Shown here one piece after another: positions 10,301 to 17,695 of a stretch of 64,000 nucleotides of DNA. Under the pieces are notes generated by a model, which saw only the letters and a program-made list of their open reading frames with translations, was not told where the DNA came from and searched no databases. Both the position numbers and the translations under genes were made by a program. Origin of the DNA: Clostridiales bacterium (GTDB taxonomy: Bacteria; Bacillota; Clostridia; Christensenellales; Aristaeellaceae); the NCBI GenBank assembly GCA_015056205.1, contig SVGS01000011.1:1-64000 (forward strand), written 5' to 3'. The stretch's first letter is position 1; each line of letters begins with the position of its first letter.

Positions 10301-10486
10301 GTGCCCACATCCGTGGACGGCGCCTACCGATACTGGGAGAAACGGGTGGAGCGGCTGAGAAACGTGGTCAGGCTGCGGCCTACCCGCCTGTGGGAATACA
10401 CACAGAACGCATTCAACCTGACCGATTCGGAAATGATTCACTATTTCGGACCTCAGCCGGAAATGCCACCGGAGGCGATTCCGTGA
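7319..10486 (+). CDS. CotH kinase-family protein with three lamin-tail domains
   Basis: A 1055-residue membrane-anchored surface protein. A Lys/Arg-rich N-terminus leads into one transmembrane helix (about 28-50). Three lamin-tail domains follow, starting near residues 79 (VISEIMPAN), 234 (VINEVMAD) and 394 (YLSEILAS), each with the DWIE/DWVEIYN and LSD signatures. About 545-615 is a chitobiase C-terminal-type beta-sandwich (FYTTDSTTPT). The CotH domain fills about 626-1000, with the AYLNGIYWG-type turn (VYLNGIYWGHMNLRER) and LYDVDYGL near its end. CotH proteins are atypical protein kinases in spore coats, but most bacterial members are uncharacterised. Start chosen after AGGAAGGGGG. It leads a co-directional cluster with DUF4956, VTC and AAA+ genes. 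Confidence 0.93.
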   Translation: MEQTQGPERKRRTVSRASRLKKRKARLNFLIMLGIAAAVILIILITPKEPLHRATYTVATENGETGEPVNEVVGAYEGLVISEIMPANSAAVTDENGSYGDWVEIWNSTNREINLEGIGLSDRGDSIRFLFPNVSLAPDGRAVVFCDNTNLSQAGKIFHAKFKLSSVGETVYLYDPSAYLIDSCKYPVMSSDESWSLTEDGWRSVTWFSPWYENTPEGNLRYRESISVADGALVINEVMADPLSGLRDDDDELCDWIELYNTTDRVIQLDQYGLSDNERKPLKWRFPDGAVIQPHGYYLVLCTGKNRMDTARNGVPHTNFRLSAEKETIVLTDSRGRVLDRVMIDNLPEDCSYGRNDQGTMQTFESPTPTLPNNESGFLQMDINLRAMNHTGIYLSEILASNDSIATYQKAGFTDWIEIYNSTAETVDLSGWGLSDRLSRPRKWQFPAGTSIAPGEYKVILCDRHPEKSVTGECHAGFKISRTGRETIVLSDAGGRILDKISLPEMKTDVSYGRTLGMAGLFYYDTPTPFSANQNGFTGFAAKPSFSIEPGLYYSTTYVQINIPEGTQVFYTTDSTTPTQNSTPYNGERLELNFTSVIRARAFSAAGLRPSDVLTGTYFINAYHKLPVVSVVTDPVNLWDEQNGMLTVGKNVVKEAGKLPFPNTVYRKVKDSGARAECYVEMYDESGNPLISQGAEFSLMGDFSLDMPQKSMKFRAKSKYGKKTFAAPLFPDRPYMEYKSFVLRNSGNDSMWTRVQDGFQSRLMDATGATVAHLAWKPYAVYLNGIYWGHMNLRERTDRFMLAQHEGLTFEDAQNIDLLQGNGSVKYGSNKAYKAMIKKIKAGDPAKNPEDLQYILDNVDVDNLFEYLAYEMFFGNSDIGNTRFYRFKTEGSKWKWVLYDVDYGLYSSSFDSPKSYTKAKGMGQKLIDNTIFLKLLSVPEYRDKYLTVYGNLFKQLTTDFMLSVLDELVAQITPEMPLHWARWGEENDPMVIAEVPTSVDGAYRYWEKRVERLRNVVRLRPTRLWEYTQNAFNLTDSEMIHYFGPQPEMPPEAIP

Positions 10487-10539
10487 CCGGAGCCCGCGCG
10501 TGAATCACAGAGCGAAACCAAAACAAGGAGGAGTTGCCC

Positions 10540-11250
10540 ATGTTCCTGTCCACCGCGTATGCTGACGGTATCAGCTCCATTCTCAAAAATGATGCCAGCC
10601 TGAGCGATTACTTCACGAGCCAGTTTCAGAATCTGACTCCCCTGAAGATTCTGATCGGGCTGGGAGTCGGCTGTCTTGTCGGGCTGCTGATCGCCTTTGT
10701 GTACAAGCGCTGCTACCGGGGCGTGCTGTACAGCCCCAGCTTCGCCATGACCCTGATGATGCTGACGCTGATCACAACGCCGGTGGTCATGTGCATCAAA
10801 AGCGATATCGCGCTGAGCATGGGCATGGTCGGCGCGCTGAGCATCGTCCGGTTCCGGACCGCGGTAAAGGATCCGATGGATACCGCCTACATGTTCTGGG
10901 CGCTGACCATGGGCATTCTGCTGGGAGCCGAGCTGTACGTGCATGCCCTGATCGTGGTGCTGGCCATCAGCCTGATCCTGATGCTCATGACCTTTATCAA
11001 GTTCCGGAATCCCAACGCCTATCTGCTGGTGGTTCACTACGACGATTACGCCGAGCAGGACATCACCCAGCTGCTTCGCCGTACGGTCCGCCAGCGGAAG
11101 CTGCGGAGCAAGACGGTGACCCGCAGCGGAGCGGAAATGACGGTGGAAGTGCGCCTGGACAGCAAGCAGGATCTGGTCAGCGCTGTGCTGAATATCGAGG
11201 GCGTCCATGACGCGACGCTGGTCGCCTGCCAGACGGAAGCTGGCGCCTGA
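10540..11250 (+). CDS. DUF4956 membrane protein
   Basis: The 236-residue protein has about four transmembrane segments (residues about 30-55, 65-85 and two in 95-150) followed by a soluble alpha/beta domain. The stretch GMVGALSIVRFRTAVKDP with DTAYMFWALTMGI is typical of DUF4956. Its biochemical role is not known to me. AAGGAGGA lies seven bases before the ATG; a TTG six bases upstream is less likely. DUF4956 genes commonly neighbour VTC-type polyphosphate polymerases, as here, which suggests a membrane partner of the polymerase. Confidence 0.88.
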   Translation: MFLSTAYADGISSILKNDASLSDYFTSQFQNLTPLKILIGLGVGCLVGLLIAFVYKRCYRGVLYSPSFAMTLMMLTLITTPVVMCIKSDIALSMGMVGALSIVRFRTAVKDPMDTAYMFWALTMGILLGAELYVHALIVVLAISLILMLMTFIKFRNPNAYLLVVHYDDYAEQDITQLLRRTVRQRKLRSKTVTRSGAEMTVEVRLDSKQDLVSAVLNIEGVHDATLVACQTEAGA

Positions 11251-11297
11251 TCCGCGAAAGCCACGAACCGGAAAGAGAGGGGGTGACGGAGGTGGCG

Positions 11298-12002
11298 ATG
11301 GAAACCCTGCCGCTGCGGCATGAGCTGAAATATTTCATCAACGAGATGCAGTATTTTATCCTCAGCGGCATTCTGGATTCCGTTCTGCACCGGGATCCGA
11401 ACGGGGATGAGTATAATGAATACCACATCCGTTCCCTGTACTTCGATACCGTGTACAATACGGCCCTGTACGATAAACTGGACGGCGTGCAGAACCGGGA
11501 CAAATACCGGATCCGGATCTACAATTTCAGCGACCGCATTATCAAGCTGGAATGCAAAACCAAGGTGGGCAGCCTGATCTCCAAGCGAAGCCTGACCATT
11601 CCGAAGCTGCTGTGCGAGCAGCTGATGAGCGGCGATCCCACCGGCCTGGAAACCACGCAGAGCGGCCTGCTGAACGATGTATACCGGGAAATGACGGTCA
11701 ATCTGCTGCACCCGGTGGTGCTGGTGGACTATGTGCGGGAGGCCTATCTGCATCCGGCGGAGGAGGTGCGGATCACCTTCGACAAGCAGCTGCGGAGCGG
11801 CCTGGGAAGTAAAGATCTCTTTAATCCCTATGTGCCGACGATTTCCCCTTTTGATGAAAACCTGATTATTCTGGAGGTCAAGTACAATCAGGTACTGCCT
11901 CCCTATATCCGGGATCTTCTCTGCACCTACTGCCCGGGAGCGCAGCAGAGCGCGATCAGCAAGTATACCTGGTGCAGAAGATTCGAGGATCTGGAAGCAT
12001 AA
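11298..12002 (+). CDS. VTC-domain polyphosphate polymerase
   Basis: A 234-residue protein of the VTC (vacuolar transporter chaperone 4-like) catalytic family, a tunnel-fold enzyme that makes polyphosphate from ATP. Visible tunnel strands are LRHELKYFI, IRSLYFDT, KYRIRIYN, IKLECKTK and VVLVDYVREAY, rich in the basic and acidic residues that bind triphosphate and metal. It is a stand-alone soluble domain with no SPX or membrane part, so membrane attachment may come from the upstream DUF4956 protein. A GTG at 11283 is also in frame; the ATG at 11298 follows CGGAGG with five-base spacing. Confidence 0.9.
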   Translation: METLPLRHELKYFINEMQYFILSGILDSVLHRDPNGDEYNEYHIRSLYFDTVYNTALYDKLDGVQNRDKYRIRIYNFSDRIIKLECKTKVGSLISKRSLTIPKLLCEQLMSGDPTGLETTQSGLLNDVYREMTVNLLHPVVLVDYVREAYLHPAEEVRITFDKQLRSGLGSKDLFNPYVPTISPFDENLIILEVKYNQVLPPYIRDLLCTYCPGAQQSAISKYTWCRRFEDLEA

Positions 12003-12029
12003 AGAACCGGACAGAAAGGAATGAATCGG

Positions 12030-13925
12030 ATGATGGAGCAAACCCCGCTGATCCCCAAATGGCACCGGGAACTGGAGCTGTTCAGCGGCATCAAATCGCT
12101 GCTGATCCTGGAAGGCAACGTAATGGATCAGTACCGCTACCCGACGGACGGATCGGTGAAACAGAACACGGTCCTGCCGCTGAGCGGATATCTGCATACT
12201 TTTTTCCGGGACAACGGCTATGATCAGATTATTTTTTACAGCAATCTGGTCGGATTCGTCAGCCCCTATGACCCGGATATGCTGGGACGCTACGCGGCCC
12301 TGACGGGAACGGAAATCAAGAACGGGGCCATCCCGTCGGAATTCAAGGGAAACGACGCCAACACCGCGCCCAATGTGATCCGGCGGGCGCTGGGGCAGCA
12401 GGAAGCGGCCACGGTGACGGTGATGGAAATGGCCAGCCACTATATCACGACGCCGGAGCGCATGGATCAGCAGGACGTCAACAGCTTCAACATTCTGCTG
12501 CAGAGCGCGCTGAGCGCGAGCCTGGTCCGTACGCCGCAGGGGAAAAAGCAGAATCTGCTGATTTTGCTCGTCAACAAGCTGAACGATCTGCCCGCCTGGT
12601 TCTACCTGAACAACCCGGTCTGCAAGGTGCTGACCCTCGAAGCGCCGGACCGGGAAGAGCGGAAGCGCTTTCTGGAGGGCGAGCAGCTGGCCGGATTCTT
12701 CTCCGGAACCGTCTACCGGCGGGAGATGCCCTATTACCGGGAGCATCCCGAAGAACTGGAACGGCTGCGGGAGAAATTCGTCGGCCTGACCGAGGGGCTG
12801 ACCTTCACGGAGCTGGAGGAGATGCGGAAGCTCTGCCGGAAAGAGGAAACCTCCATTCACGATCTGTGCAAGGTGGTGGATCTGTACAAATACGGCATCA
12901 AGGAAAACCCCTGGTCCACCCTGAGCGTCAGGAGCCTGAAGACCGCGAAACGGGATTTTGAAAAGCGGATCAAGGGGCAGGATACCGCGCTGGAGCGGAC
13001 GCTGGACGTGGTCAAACGGGCGGTAACCGGGATGAACGGACTGAACAGTTCCAATACCGGAAAGCCGAAGGGCGTGCTGTTCTATGCCGGCCCGACCGGA
13101 ACCGGAAAAACCGAAACGGCGAAGGCGCTCGCGGAGAAGCTTTTCGGAGACGAGAGCACCTGCATCCGCTTTGACATGAGCGAATACGGCCAGAGCCACA
13201 GCGACCAGAAACTGATGGGCGCTCCTCCCGGATACGTGGGATACGAAGCCGGGGGACAGCTGACCAACGCGGTGAAAAAGAACCCCTTCTGTATTCTGCT
13301 GTTCGATGAAATCGAGAAGGCGCATACCTCCATTCTGGACAAGTTTCTGCAGATTCTCGAAGACGGGCGCATGACGGACGGGCAGGGGAATACGGTCTAT
13401 TTTTCGGAATGCATCATCATTTTCACCAGCAACCTGGGCATCTATGTCAAGGACGCGATGGGCAACCGGGAACCGAACGTGACCATGGATATGCCGTACA
13501 AGGAAGTGCAGACCCGGGTGCGCGCGGCGATCGAGGATTATTTCAAGCTGGAGCTGGGGCGGCCCGAGATTCTGAACCGGATCGGCGAGAACATCGTCGT
13601 GTTTGACTACATCCGGGAGGATGCGGCGAAGCTGATTCTCAGGGCGCAGACCGATAAGATCATTTCCCGGCTGCGGGAGCAGAAGGACATCCGGATCCGG
13701 ATCGAGGATCATGCCTATGAAGGGCTGGAGAAGGCGGCGACGTTCGACCTGAGCAACGGCGGCCGGGGCATCGGAAATCAGGTGGAAAGCCTGATGATCA
13801 ATCCTCTGAGCCGGTGGCTGTTCGATCATGAAATCACGGAGAACGCGGATCTGGTGATCGAAGCGTTTGAAACCGCCGCGAATCCGCCGGCGATCCGGTG
13901 CAGGATTGAAGGAGGGAAGGCCTGA
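12030..13925 (+). CDS. AAA+ ATPase with ClpB-like second domain and degenerate first domain
   Basis: The 631-residue protein has two parts. Residues about 1-280 look like an AAA+ module without a P-loop: the expected Walker A stretch reads LLILEGNVMDQYRY, yet a Walker-B/sensor-like part (TVTVMEMASHY, LLILLVNKLNDLP) remains. Residues about 320-620 form a complete Clp/HSP100-type AAA domain: GPTGTGKT (about 354), GAPPGYVGYE, Walker B ILLFDEIEKAH, sensor IIFTSNLG and the C-terminal GxRG-like NGGRGIG. There is no ClpB middle domain and no ClpP-binding loop that I recognise. It probably remodels a protein or complex. Start chosen nine bases after GAAAGGA. It overlaps the next gene by one base. Confidence 0.85.
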   Translation: MMEQTPLIPKWHRELELFSGIKSLLILEGNVMDQYRYPTDGSVKQNTVLPLSGYLHTFFRDNGYDQIIFYSNLVGFVSPYDPDMLGRYAALTGTEIKNGAIPSEFKGNDANTAPNVIRRALGQQEAATVTVMEMASHYITTPERMDQQDVNSFNILLQSALSASLVRTPQGKKQNLLILLVNKLNDLPAWFYLNNPVCKVLTLEAPDREERKRFLEGEQLAGFFSGTVYRREMPYYREHPEELERLREKFVGLTEGLTFTELEEMRKLCRKEETSIHDLCKVVDLYKYGIKENPWSTLSVRSLKTAKRDFEKRIKGQDTALERTLDVVKRAVTGMNGLNSSNTGKPKGVLFYAGPTGTGKTETAKALAEKLFGDESTCIRFDMSEYGQSHSDQKLMGAPPGYVGYEAGGQLTNAVKKNPFCILLFDEIEKAHTSILDKFLQILEDGRMTDGQGNTVYFSECIIIFTSNLGIYVKDAMGNREPNVTMDMPYKEVQTRVRAAIEDYFKLELGRPEILNRIGENIVVFDYIREDAAKLILRAQTDKIISRLREQKDIRIRIEDHAYEGLEKAATFDLSNGGRGIGNQVESLMINPLSRWLFDHEITENADLVIEAFETAANPPAIRCRIEGGKA

Positions 13926-14626
13926 TGGCGGAAGAAAAGAACAATCATCAGGGATACGCGCTGATGGACAGCGAGATCGCCAAGCAGCTGCGAAAGATTG
14001 CGGGGGATCTGTGGGGAAACAGCGGTTCCGCCGTTCCGGACGTCACCGCGGCGGGAAAGCCGGCGCGGGCAGCCGCCGCGAATCCGCCGAAACCGGCGAA
14101 GAAAACAGAGCGGCCGGCGGTAAATCTGCGCAATCTCTGGAAAACCGCGGATGAAACCATTGAATGGACGGACGCGCTCCGGCAGGATTACTCTCCGGAC
14201 GGGCTGACCTCCCCGGCGCTGTGGCAGCTCTGCCATCAGAAGGCGGAGGCGGTGCTGGCCGGAGATACCGGAGCCTACGCGGAAATGCTGCAGGCGGCCA
14301 ATCCGCTGGCGGAGCTCACCTGCTTCGCCGACCGGATTACCATCAAACCGGTCAGCGGGGACCGTCTGGAATGCGGCTTTGAAGCGAAAACGGAATACAT
14401 GGCGGAACAGCAGGAGCACTATCTGGCCGCCGTCAGCCTCCGGGCGGCCCGGGACCTGTTCGCCTGCCTTCCGGTAACCGAGGTTTTCGTGCGCGGAAAG
14501 AGCGGAAACGAGACGCTGCTGACCGTGACTTACCGGAGGGAACAGTTCCTGAAAAAGAACTTTCTGTTCCTGAATCCGACGGAGTTCGCGAGGGAATGCG
14601 GCGCCGATTTCGAACCGGCGCGGTGA
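13925..14626 (+). CDS. Unrecognised 233-residue protein coupled to the AAA+ gene
   Basis: I do not recognise a family. The start overlaps the AAA+ stop as TGATG, behind GGAGGGAAGG, so the two are translationally coupled. Residues about 30-75 are Ala/Pro/Lys-rich and look disordered (AAGKPARAAAANPPKPAKK). The rest looks like a folded alpha/beta domain with aromatic and charged segments (EWTDALRQDYSPDGL, YMAEQQEHYLAAVSLRAAR, LLTVTYRREQFLKKNF). There is no signal peptide, no membrane segment and no cysteine-pair motif. The coupling suggests an adaptor or substrate of the AAA+ protein. Confidence 0.7.
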   Translation: MAEEKNNHQGYALMDSEIAKQLRKIAGDLWGNSGSAVPDVTAAGKPARAAAANPPKPAKKTERPAVNLRNLWKTADETIEWTDALRQDYSPDGLTSPALWQLCHQKAEAVLAGDTGAYAEMLQAANPLAELTCFADRITIKPVSGDRLECGFEAKTEYMAEQQEHYLAAVSLRAARDLFACLPVTEVFVRGKSGNETLLTVTYRREQFLKKNFLFLNPTEFARECGADFEPAR

Positions 14627-14653
14627 AGATTCGGCAAAAAATAAAATTAGGGC

Positions 14654-14682
14654 TTGCATTTTGGTTCACGGTGTGATAATAT
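14654..14682 (+). promoter_or_regulatory. Promoter of tRNA-Thr
   Basis: TTGCAT and TAATAT are 17 bases apart, with a TG two bases before the -10 element (extended -10). It lies 24 bases before the mature tRNA. Confidence 0.8.
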
Positions 14683-14687
14683 ACCGT

Positions 14688-14705
14688 CGTTGTCGCGAGA
14701 CAACG
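14688..14705 (+). other. Perfect hairpin in the tRNA-Thr precursor leader
   Basis: CGTTGTC (14688-14694) and GACAACG (14699-14705) form a 7-bp stem closed by a GCGA loop. It ends one base before the first base of the tRNA and begins about six bases after the -10 element, so the primary transcript would be nearly all hairpin before the RNase P cut. Confidence 0.6.
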
Positions 14706-14706
14706 T

Positions 14707-14782
<76 letters not shown>

Positions 14783-14784
14783 TC

Positions 14785-14825
14785 AGCTCCAGGGACGTTG
14801 TTTCAATGGCTCCGGGGCTTTTTTT
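14785..14825 (+). terminator. Probable terminator after tRNA-Thr
   Basis: AGCTCC (14785-14790) can pair with GGGGCT (14814-14819), followed by seven T. The stem is short and the loop long, so this is a moderate call, supported by its place right after the tRNA. Confidence 0.5.
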
Positions 14826-14894
14826 ATGCCTGAAACAAGCTGCGCCGGGTTGCGGAAAGAAACGGGAGACCGGCTGGAAAATGGTCACATCCTC

Positions 14895-14923
14895 TTGACG
14901 GGGATGTAAAATCCGAGTAATAT
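14895..14923 (+). promoter_or_regulatory. Promoter of the SpoIIE-type phosphatase gene
   Basis: TTGACG and TAATAT are separated by 17 bases, about 30 bases before the start codon. Confidence 0.8.
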
Positions 14924-14953
14924 TCTGGCAGCAAAACGAGAGGACGGGAATCC

Positions 14954-16435
14954 ATGCCAGCATTCAATTTCTCCATCGGAAACATGATCAATATCATCCT
15001 GATTGCCTCGGGAATCGGCATCTGCGGCATGATTATCCTTCAGGTCAATTCGGGAACGCAGCTGAGAAAAGAGGTTACCCGGTATTTCCGGCTCTTTTTC
15101 AGCATCGTTATTCTTTACATCGGAAGCCATCTGGTCCGCATGCTGCTGGAAGGGCAGCCGGGCCCGGTGGTTCACTACGCGCTGTACGGCGTGACCCTTC
15201 TGGAATTCCTGGCCTCCGGGGCGATGGCCTTCCTGTTTTCGGGGCTGACCCTGTTTATCGCCGCTCCGGAAAAAGACCAGAACCGCCGGTATACAATGCT
15301 CTTCATCGGGACGCTTGCGCTGCATACCGTGCTGATGATCGTTTCGCAGTTCATCAGTCTCTGCTATTATTTCGACGCGGACAATATCTATCACCGCGGC
15401 CCGGGCTATCTGTTTTCCAACCTGGCGCATGTCATCATGCTCGGCGGGGATGTTGTCCTGCTGATCCGCTACAGGAACAAGTTCAGCGACCGGATCCGGC
15501 CCGCGTTCTGGAATTACATCATCGCGCCCCTCGCGGCGATTCTGATCCAGGCTTTCTTCCGCGACGTTCAGTTCATCATCCTGGCTACGGTCGCGGCGGC
15601 GGTGTATATGTCCATGGTCATCATGCGCGACCAGATGCTGAAATACGAGAAACAGCAGGCCGTAACCAACCGGCTCAGCATGGAGCTGAACATGGCCACC
15701 GCCATTCAGGCCAGTCAGCTGCCCCGGCTGTTTCCGGCGTTTCCGAACCGGCCGGAGTTTGACGTGTACGCCAGCATGAAGCCCGCGAAGGAGGTCGGCG
15801 GCGACTTTTACGATTTCTTCCTGGTCGACAACGACCATATCGGCCTGGTCATGGCCGACGTATCCGGGAAGGGCGTGCCCGCGGCGCTGTTCATGATGGT
15901 TGCGCGGGTGCTGATCAAGGCTCACCTGCAGAACGGCGAAAGTCCCGCCGTGGCGCTGGAGAACGTGAACAATCAGCTTTGCGAGAGCAACGAGGCGGAG
16001 CTGTTTGTCACGGTGTGGACAGGGGTGCTTGAAATCAGCACGGGCAAGGGCGTCGCCGCCAACGCCGGCCACGAGCATCCGGCGATCCGAAGGGCAAACG
16101 GCGAATACGCGCTGCAGGTTTACCGCCATTCGCCCGCGGTCGCCACGATGGACGGGATCCCGTTCAGGGAGCACAGCTTTCAGCTCAACCCGGGCGACAG
16201 CCTGTTCGTCTATACGGACGGCGTGGCGGAAGCGACCAACGCGAACAATGAGCTGTTCGGGAACGACCGCATGCTCGATGCCCTGAACGTCCATCCGGAC
16301 GCCCAGCCCGAAGAGGTGCTGTCGAACGTCATGAAAGGGATCGACGCCTTTGTGGCGGGCGCGGAGCAGTTTGACGATATCACCATGCTGTGTCTGAAGT
16401 ACAACGGGCCCGCGCCCTCCGGAGAACAGGCCTGA
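14954..16435 (+). CDS. Membrane PP2C/SpoIIE-type serine phosphatase
   Basis: The 493-residue protein has about six transmembrane helices in residues 1-225, a coiled linker, and a PP2C-type SpoIIE domain from about 235 to 485. Phosphatase signatures include EVGGDFYDFF (metal-binding DF/DY pair), IGLVMADVSGKGVPAALFM, NAGHEHPAI, LFVYTDGVAEATN and the terminal QFDDITMLCLKY. Such proteins (RsbU/SpoIIE-like) dephosphorylate anti-sigma-factor antagonists in response to signals. No HAMP or PAS sensor is visible, so the membrane domain is probably the sensor. No anti-sigma factor lies nearby. It has its own promoter. Confidence 0.93.
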   Translation: MPAFNFSIGNMINIILIASGIGICGMIILQVNSGTQLRKEVTRYFRLFFSIVILYIGSHLVRMLLEGQPGPVVHYALYGVTLLEFLASGAMAFLFSGLTLFIAAPEKDQNRRYTMLFIGTLALHTVLMIVSQFISLCYYFDADNIYHRGPGYLFSNLAHVIMLGGDVVLLIRYRNKFSDRIRPAFWNYIIAPLAAILIQAFFRDVQFIILATVAAAVYMSMVIMRDQMLKYEKQQAVTNRLSMELNMATAIQASQLPRLFPAFPNRPEFDVYASMKPAKEVGGDFYDFFLVDNDHIGLVMADVSGKGVPAALFMMVARVLIKAHLQNGESPAVALENVNNQLCESNEAELFVTVWTGVLEISTGKGVAANAGHEHPAIRRANGEYALQVYRHSPAVATMDGIPFREHSFQLNPGDSLFVYTDGVAEATNANNELFGNDRMLDALNVHPDAQPEEVLSNVMKGIDAFVAGAEQFDDITMLCLKYNGPAPSGEQA

Positions 16436-16461
16436 GAGGATCCGACGCGCCGGTTTATGAC

Positions 16462-16490
16462 TTGCCAACAGGATTCCGGCGTGATATAGT
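16462..16490 (+). promoter_or_regulatory. Promoter of the YkvA/DUF6465 pair
   Basis: TTGCCA and TATAGT are 17 bases apart, about 55 bases upstream of the start codon. Confidence 0.75.
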
Positions 16491-16545
16491 TAGAACAACA
16501 TAAAACTCCGCGCGCGGACAACTAAAGAAAAGGAAGGTGAACCAC

Positions 16546-17016
16546 ATGGGTATGGAAAAAGACTTCAAGAAAGCCGAAAAATGGCTGAAGGAGGCCACGA
16601 AAGACGCGGAGGATCTGATGAAGGATCCCTCCAAGATAGACCAGCTGCTGATTCAGCTGGAAGCAAAGCTGAAGGAAGTTCCCGCCGTCGGCGATACGCT
16701 GGCCAATCTGCCCGCCGTGATTGCCCTGGTGAAGGCCTGGATTACAAAGGAGTATACGGAGATCAGCCCGAAGGTCATCGCGTGCCTCGTGGGGGCGATC
16801 ATCTATCTGGTGAACAGAAAAGATCTGATCGACGACCGGATTCCGGTGCTTGGATACGCGGATGATCTGGCCGTGCTCGGGCTGGCGCTGCATATGTGCG
16901 AGCCGGAGCTGAACGCGTTCCGGGCCTGGAGAGACGGCCGGAAGCAGGAGGTTCAGGTGATCAAGGAGACCCCGGAGACCCAGGAGGTGGCCAAAGATGC
17001 CTGCGTTGAAGGATAA
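16546..17016 (+). CDS. YkvA-family (DUF1232) protein
   Basis: A 156-residue protein. The first 60 residues are a charged helix (KDFKKAEKWLKEATKDAEDL). Residues about 65-120 form the DUF1232/YkvA core, with hydrophobic segments around VIACLVGAIIYLVNRKDLIDDRIPVLGYADDLAVL, split here by the family pattern YLVNxxDLIPDxIPxxGxxDD. The biochemical function of this family is not established. AAGGAAGG lies eight bases before the ATG at 16546; an in-frame GTG at 16537 is less likely. It overlaps the downstream DUF6465 gene by 20 bases, so the two are co-expressed. Confidence 0.88.
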   Translation: MGMEKDFKKAEKWLKEATKDAEDLMKDPSKIDQLLIQLEAKLKEVPAVGDTLANLPAVIALVKAWITKEYTEISPKVIACLVGAIIYLVNRKDLIDDRIPVLGYADDLAVLGLALHMCEPELNAFRAWRDGRKQEVQVIKETPETQEVAKDACVEG

Positions 17017-17533
17017 GGCGGCAAAAGCGGCGGAAAAGACCGCGAAAAAGGCAGGCGCCGGAGTCCGGAAGGCCGCGGAGAAAAAGAAGGAAGAGGCGGC
17101 CGCGGCGGCGGAAACCATCCGGGATCAGGTCGCGGCTGAAAAGATCGAAGCGAAGAAAAGCGTCCGCTCCGCCGGCCGGAAGGTGAAGGAAGCGGTCAAA
17201 AAAGCCGCCGCGCCCGCGGCGGAAAAGATCGATGAAATCAAACTGGCAGGCGAGATTGAGGCCGGCAAAGCCAAAGCCAGAAACACCCGGAAGAAAGCGG
17301 AAACGAAAGAGAAGCTGGAGGACGTGAAGAAAACCGTCAGGACTCCGGCCCGGAAGCATGCCGCGGCGAAGCTGAACATCAACATTCAGAGCCAGATGGG
17401 CGGGACGATTACCCCGGAAGAGATCGCCGCCAGGGTTCCGAAAGAAGCGACGGATGTTTATGTAAAGGTTGAGGAAAACAAGATTTACTGGGTCAGCCCG
17501 CAGAACGTCGGCAGCATCGATATCTGGGAGTAA
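16997..17533 (+). CDS. Lys/Ala-rich DUF6465-type protein
   Basis: A 178-residue protein in two parts. Residues 1-125 are extremely Lys/Ala/Glu-rich and predicted helical, like histone H1 tails or phasins (KAAEKTAKKAGAGVRKAAEK). Residues 130-178 form a small conserved domain (LNINIQSQMGGTITPEEI, VYVKVEENKIYWV, ending GSIDIWE) of the DUF6465 type. The basic tail suggests nucleic-acid or polyanion binding; this is inference. AGGAGG within the upstream gene sits nine bases before the ATG. A strong terminator ends the two-gene operon. Confidence 0.82.
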   Translation: MPALKDKAAKAAEKTAKKAGAGVRKAAEKKKEEAAAAAETIRDQVAAEKIEAKKSVRSAGRKVKEAVKKAAAPAAEKIDEIKLAGEIEAGKAKARNTRKKAETKEKLEDVKKTVRTPARKHAAAKLNINIQSQMGGTITPEEIAARVPKEATDVYVKVEENKIYWVSPQNVGSIDIWE

Positions 17534-17553
17534 AACCACACAGCATTCCGATC

Positions 17554-17585
17554 CGGAGCAGGGAGATTCCCTGCTCCGCTTTTTT
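17554..17585 (+). terminator. Intrinsic terminator after the DUF6465 gene
   Basis: A perfect 11-bp stem (CGGAGCAGGGA with TCCCTGCTCCG) with a three-base loop is followed by six T within seven bases. Confidence 0.95.
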
Positions 17586-17603
17586 AATGGTCCGGCTCCT
17601 TTA

Positions 17604-17632
17604 TTGACAATTTCGGCCGCTTCCTCTATATT
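17604..17632 (+). promoter_or_regulatory. Promoter of the P-type ATPase gene
   Basis: A consensus TTGACA and TATATT are 17 bases apart; this is one of the strongest promoter matches in the window. Confidence 0.85.
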
Positions 17633-17695
17633 GTAGCGGAAGGCGGAGCCCGCGGCACCGGCGGGCTCGTCCGGGAACGGAGGACAGGAGAAAAC

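Noticed and set aside
7184..10441. 1085-codon minus-strand open frame opposite the CotH gene
   Set aside because: This is an antisense shadow: the plus strand shows the promoter, lamin-tail and CotH motifs, and the antisense product has no recognisable domain.
11046..13829. 927-codon minus-strand open frame opposite the VTC and AAA+ genes
   Set aside because: It spans two well-supported plus-strand genes and their gap, with no start signal and no motif.
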